DNA of 64,000 nt from DYRB01 sp963802205 (GTDB taxonomy: Bacteria > Pseudomonadota > Gammaproteobacteria > Chromatiales > Chromatiaceae). The stretch is from contig CAWDHW010000019.1 in the NCBI GenBank assembly GCA_963802205.1, forward strand, positions 14,823 to 78,822, given 5' to 3'. Below, piece after piece: positions 63,101 through 64,000 of the stretch. The stretch's first letter is position 1; each line of letters begins with the position of its first letter. The position numbers and the translations under genes are program-made. Below the pieces are notes generated by a model. The model made no database searches. It worked only from the letters and a program-made list of their open reading frames with translations, and had not been told where the DNA came from.

Positions 63101-63291
63101 ACAATCTTACCGGCAGCGTGACCTTCAGGGATGGAATAAGGTCGCTGGGTGCGGTAACGCTAAACGGCGGGACGGCTACCTACACGTCAGGCACGCTGGC
63201 TAAAGGGACGCACAGGATTACCGCCACCTACGCAGGCGACAGCTTGAACGTGAAAAGCACCAGCAGCACGCTCATACAAACCGTCAGGTGA
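60199..63291 (+). CDS. Secreted beta-helix protein with YDG, MBG and Ig-like repeats
   Basis: 1030 codons from TTG 60199 (GGGAG eight bases upstream). A signal peptide (SALLASAFALLVLSVPARAA) is followed by a right-handed beta-helix with polymorphic-outer-membrane-like NGGGLYA/SGGGAYIG/GNGGGVGV turns (about residues 30-420). Then come a YDG domain (ATVTISNKTYDGNTTATITGC) and an MBG-type domain, and three Ig-like group-3 repeats near the end (SSLNPSGSGQAVTFTVVV, SSLNPSTVGRAVTFTATV, SSLNPSARGQSVTFTATV). It is probably a secreted adhesin or filament; no export anchor is visible. Between about 61803 and 62072 the frame does not match the family: two opposite one-base indels hide some 90 codons (see findings). 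Confidence 0.82.
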   Translation: MIPSVPIRSALLASAFALLVLSVPARAAVFCVSDAGGLQTALTTAASNGVDDEVQIVQGTYVGNFVYASTQANAVSVLGGYEAGCADRTLDPTNTVLDGNQANTVLALSAQDVAASLLVEGLTLRNGKRISGPGNGGGLYAAVGANGAVTVERNHIEGNESSYSGGGAYIGAYQGIATLGNNSIQGNASSYGNGGGVGVNASIFTLTSNSIQDNTGYSGGGIYGYVYDTATLIGNIFQGNGSTVLRDKICYWGGGIYMSVFGTATLTNNTIVDNVSNIQGGGLWLGLHGAETTTSLVLYNNLFWKNLSENDVGVGADLWIDNDPQGDYFAVPVTLLANNFDQAQPTGFAITIPIAIDPSNLNAIDPLFVDADNGDLHLSTGSPMIDAGYLDTPDLPDTDLDANPRVVNGVVDIGVYEFDDGSAPDPLSATVTISNKTYDGNTTATITGCTLSGVVSPDVVSCDYSSASADFADANVGTNKPVNITGLALSGSDAGKYKLPGKATSAANIAKATATVVLGNLNQTYTGGPLMPTATDDTNGSGCNLDWGTADGFGPLLCNGHRQRPELQWLGDRPFDDSEGHPKRHRLAGRFSDRLWADTGVVYSKWWRIESIGDLCLYRTDHRPGVGTAAQSVTFTPGSTTNYEGVTGSVNVTVEKADQAALTVIATPGSIVSPGSSTLSASGGSGSGAVTYAANATAGTTCSISGSTLTATGGAGSCSVIAIKDADTNYNSISSPSITVSVTVSATKVDTTTVLSSSLNPSGSGQAVTFTVVVTGNDPTGTVTIKDGSTTLATGTLSNIQHAIFTDGLSFSFTTSTLGIGTHSLTASYGGDANNTGSSSAVLSQVVKAASTTTLVSSLNPSTVGRAVTFTATVEGKSPTGTVNFYDGNVSLGTATISRGTAKLTTSQLSAGTHSITAIYGGNTTNAGSESGTLEQVVKVASSTAISSSLNPSARGQSVTFTATVNGNNLTGSVTFRDGIRSLGAVTLNGGTATYTSGTLAKGTHRITATYAGDSLNVKSTSSTLIQTVR

Positions 63292-63396
63292 TCTACTGGT
63301 GGGCCGCTTTGCGCTGCGGGCGCCTCGCCTTTGAGCGACCATTCCTGGCCTGTTTCGACTGGCTGTTGGCCGTGCCGTCTACCGCTGGAGTCGCCC

Positions 63397-63480
63397 GTGA
63401 AGCAGCCCATCCTGATCGCTCAACTGAATCTGCTGGTCGGCGACGTGGCCGGCAATCTGGACAAGGTGCCTCGCCGCTGA
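63397..63480 (+). pseudogene. NAD+ synthetase (nadE) N-terminal remnant
   Basis: GTG 63397 begins VKQPILIAQLNLLVGDVAGN, the start of the glutaminase domain of glutamine-dependent NAD+ synthetases. The frame stops after 27 codons (..LDKVPRR). The rest of nadE is absent, so this is a leftover from a deletion or insertion. Confidence 0.55.
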
Positions 63481-63493
63481 CCGTGCCGTCCTC

Positions 63494-63739
63494 ATGCTGG
63501 GTAAGAGGATCCGCGAACTGGAGCAGACCATCCAGGCGGCAGCGAGCGGCGGCAAGGCCACGCTGCAGGGGCGACTGCGCGCCCTGAAGGCCGAATAACA
63601 GGCCCACGAGCAGGCGGCGAAGTCCGCGCAGGCCGAAGGCGATGCGTTGTTTTGGCCGATCTACAACCTGGATCTCAAGAACCCCCATGCCAATGCCGGG
63701 GCTCCAGCGGGCCGGAACATGACCTTGTTCTTTCCTTGA
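63494..63739 (+). pseudogene. hsdM-like type I methylase C-terminal remnant
   Basis: The frame from 63494 reads MLGKRIRELEQTIQAAASGG..ALKAE, a stop at 63596-63598, then QAHEQAAKSAQAEGDALFWPIYNLDLKNPHA and a stop at 63737-63739. The PIYNLDLKNPHA segment and the preceding coiled-coil are what I expect at the end of HsdM-type N6-adenine methylases. It is broken by an in-frame stop and lacks the rest of the gene. No hsdS or hsdR is visible. Confidence 0.5.
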
Positions 63740-63763
63740 CGAGTCTTATTGCAATCTTATAAT
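63736..63763 (+). promoter_or_regulatory. Sigma-70 promoter of the RelE-type toxin
   Basis: TTGACG (63736-63741), a 16-bp spacer and TATAAT (63758-63763), which is close to consensus. Transcription would begin about 7 bp after the -10 box, at 63769-63771. This is the position of the ATG (63770), so the mRNA would have no leader. Confidence 0.7.
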
Positions 63764-63769
63764 TACCCC

Positions 63770-64000
63770 ATGAACAGGATCCACTGGACGCCGAAAGCCG
63801 CCAAGCAGTTGCGCAAGCTTGATCGGTCCGCCCAAGTGGCCATCCGCGACGAGGTGGGTGAGCAACTGCCCGCGTTCCCGCACTGTACCAGCGTGAAACA
63901 TCTGACCAACCATGTCTACCTCTACCGGTTGCGCGTCGGTGCCTACCGGGTGTTTTTCGAGTTCGACGGCACAATCAAGCTGGTCTCCATCAAAGAGGTT
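63770..64000 (+). CDS. RelE/ParE-family toxin (3' end outside window)
   Basis: 77 codons visible, then cut by the window edge. MNRIHWTPKAAKQLRKLDRSAQVAIRDEV, then HCTSVKHLTNHVYLYRLRVGAYRVFFEF and TIKLVSIKEV are typical of the RelE/StbE mRNA-interferase superfamily: basic N-terminal helices and the LRVGAYRVFFEFDG strand with the catalytic-region arginine. An antitoxin gene, if present, must lie downstream of the window (toxin-first order) because none precedes it. No Shine-Dalgarno sequence is found, consistent with a leaderless transcript. Confidence 0.85.
   Translation, partial: MNRIHWTPKAAKQLRKLDRSAQVAIRDEVGEQLPAFPHCTSVKHLTNHVYLYRLRVGAYRVFFEFDGTIKLVSIKEV

Overview
The window is a contiguous piece of a GC-rich gammaproteobacterial chromosome. 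The type of IscS/IscU/IscA, MreBCD-RodA, ArgA, PilS/PilR, SucCD and LipB proteins, the AcvB/VirJ-MprF pair, many REP-like palindromes and a RAYT transposase are what I would expect of a purple sulfur bacterium (Chromatiales). That placement is an inference from recall, not from a search. Nothing here is phage or plasmid backbone. I found no tRNA, rRNA or CRISPR array.

Layout. 1-2.4 kb: iscS (cut by the window edge), iscU, iscA, hscB. 2.4-6.5 kb: a convergent, frameshifted PP2C-type phosphatase, a small membrane protein, a frameshifted two-RCK potassium channel and a hemerythrin-like protein. 7.1-12.3 kb: a nitrate-type ABC transporter operon (binding protein, permease, ATPase, and a second binding-protein homologue without a signal peptide), preceded by a sigma-54 promoter and a leader with two hexaloop hairpins and a terminator. 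12.5-19 kb: an MBL hydrolase, phoB-phoR (phoR frameshifted), ychF, a cytochrome c and an ammonium transporter (frameshifted) with its own sigma-54-like promoter. 19.4-24.8 kb: a MITE, mepA, a PDZ protein, ftsH and a Crp/Fnr regulator. 25-32.2 kb: gatB, a lower-GC accessory island (O-methyltransferase, HicB with a broken HicA, HD protein, Mrr endonuclease), a gatA with four single-base insertions, and gatC. 32.4-42.8 kb: the cell-elongation cluster mreBCD-mrdA-rodA-mltB-rlpA-dacA-ybeD-lipB, ended by a second copy of the MITE exactly at the lipB stop codon. 43-52.3 kb: an ABC-2 exporter, a cupin, argA, pilR-pilS and sucCD. 52.5-59.4 kb: a Uma2 nuclease-fold protein, mprF-virJ, a RAYT transposase between mirrored REP palindromes, an unknown membrane-anchored protein and an Mth938-like protein. 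59.4-64 kb: a gene-free repeat-rich stretch, a large beta-helix/Ig-repeat surface protein, nadE-like and hsdM-like debris, and the start of a RelE-type toxin whose promoter would give a leaderless mRNA.

How parts work together. The strongest regulatory story is nitrogen control. The nrt operon has a near-consensus sigma-54 promoter. Its leader has two tandem hairpins with hexaloops carrying A1 and G4, the second overlapping a terminator. This is the architecture bound by ANTAR antiterminators such as NasT/NasR. The last gene of the operon is a cytoplasmic NrtA homologue of the NasS sensor type. The ammonium transporter carries a second sigma-54-like site, so both look like NtrC-regulon members. 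The mre-rod-dacA cluster makes and remodels lateral-wall peptidoglycan, and mprF-virJ adjusts the charge of membrane lipids.

Caution. Seven otherwise well conserved genes carry single-base indels, about fourteen in all, sometimes in homopolymers. Correcting four of them restores a GatA of exactly the expected length. Sequencing or assembly error is therefore at least as likely as real pseudogenes. Frameshifted genes are listed as pseudogene with that reservation.
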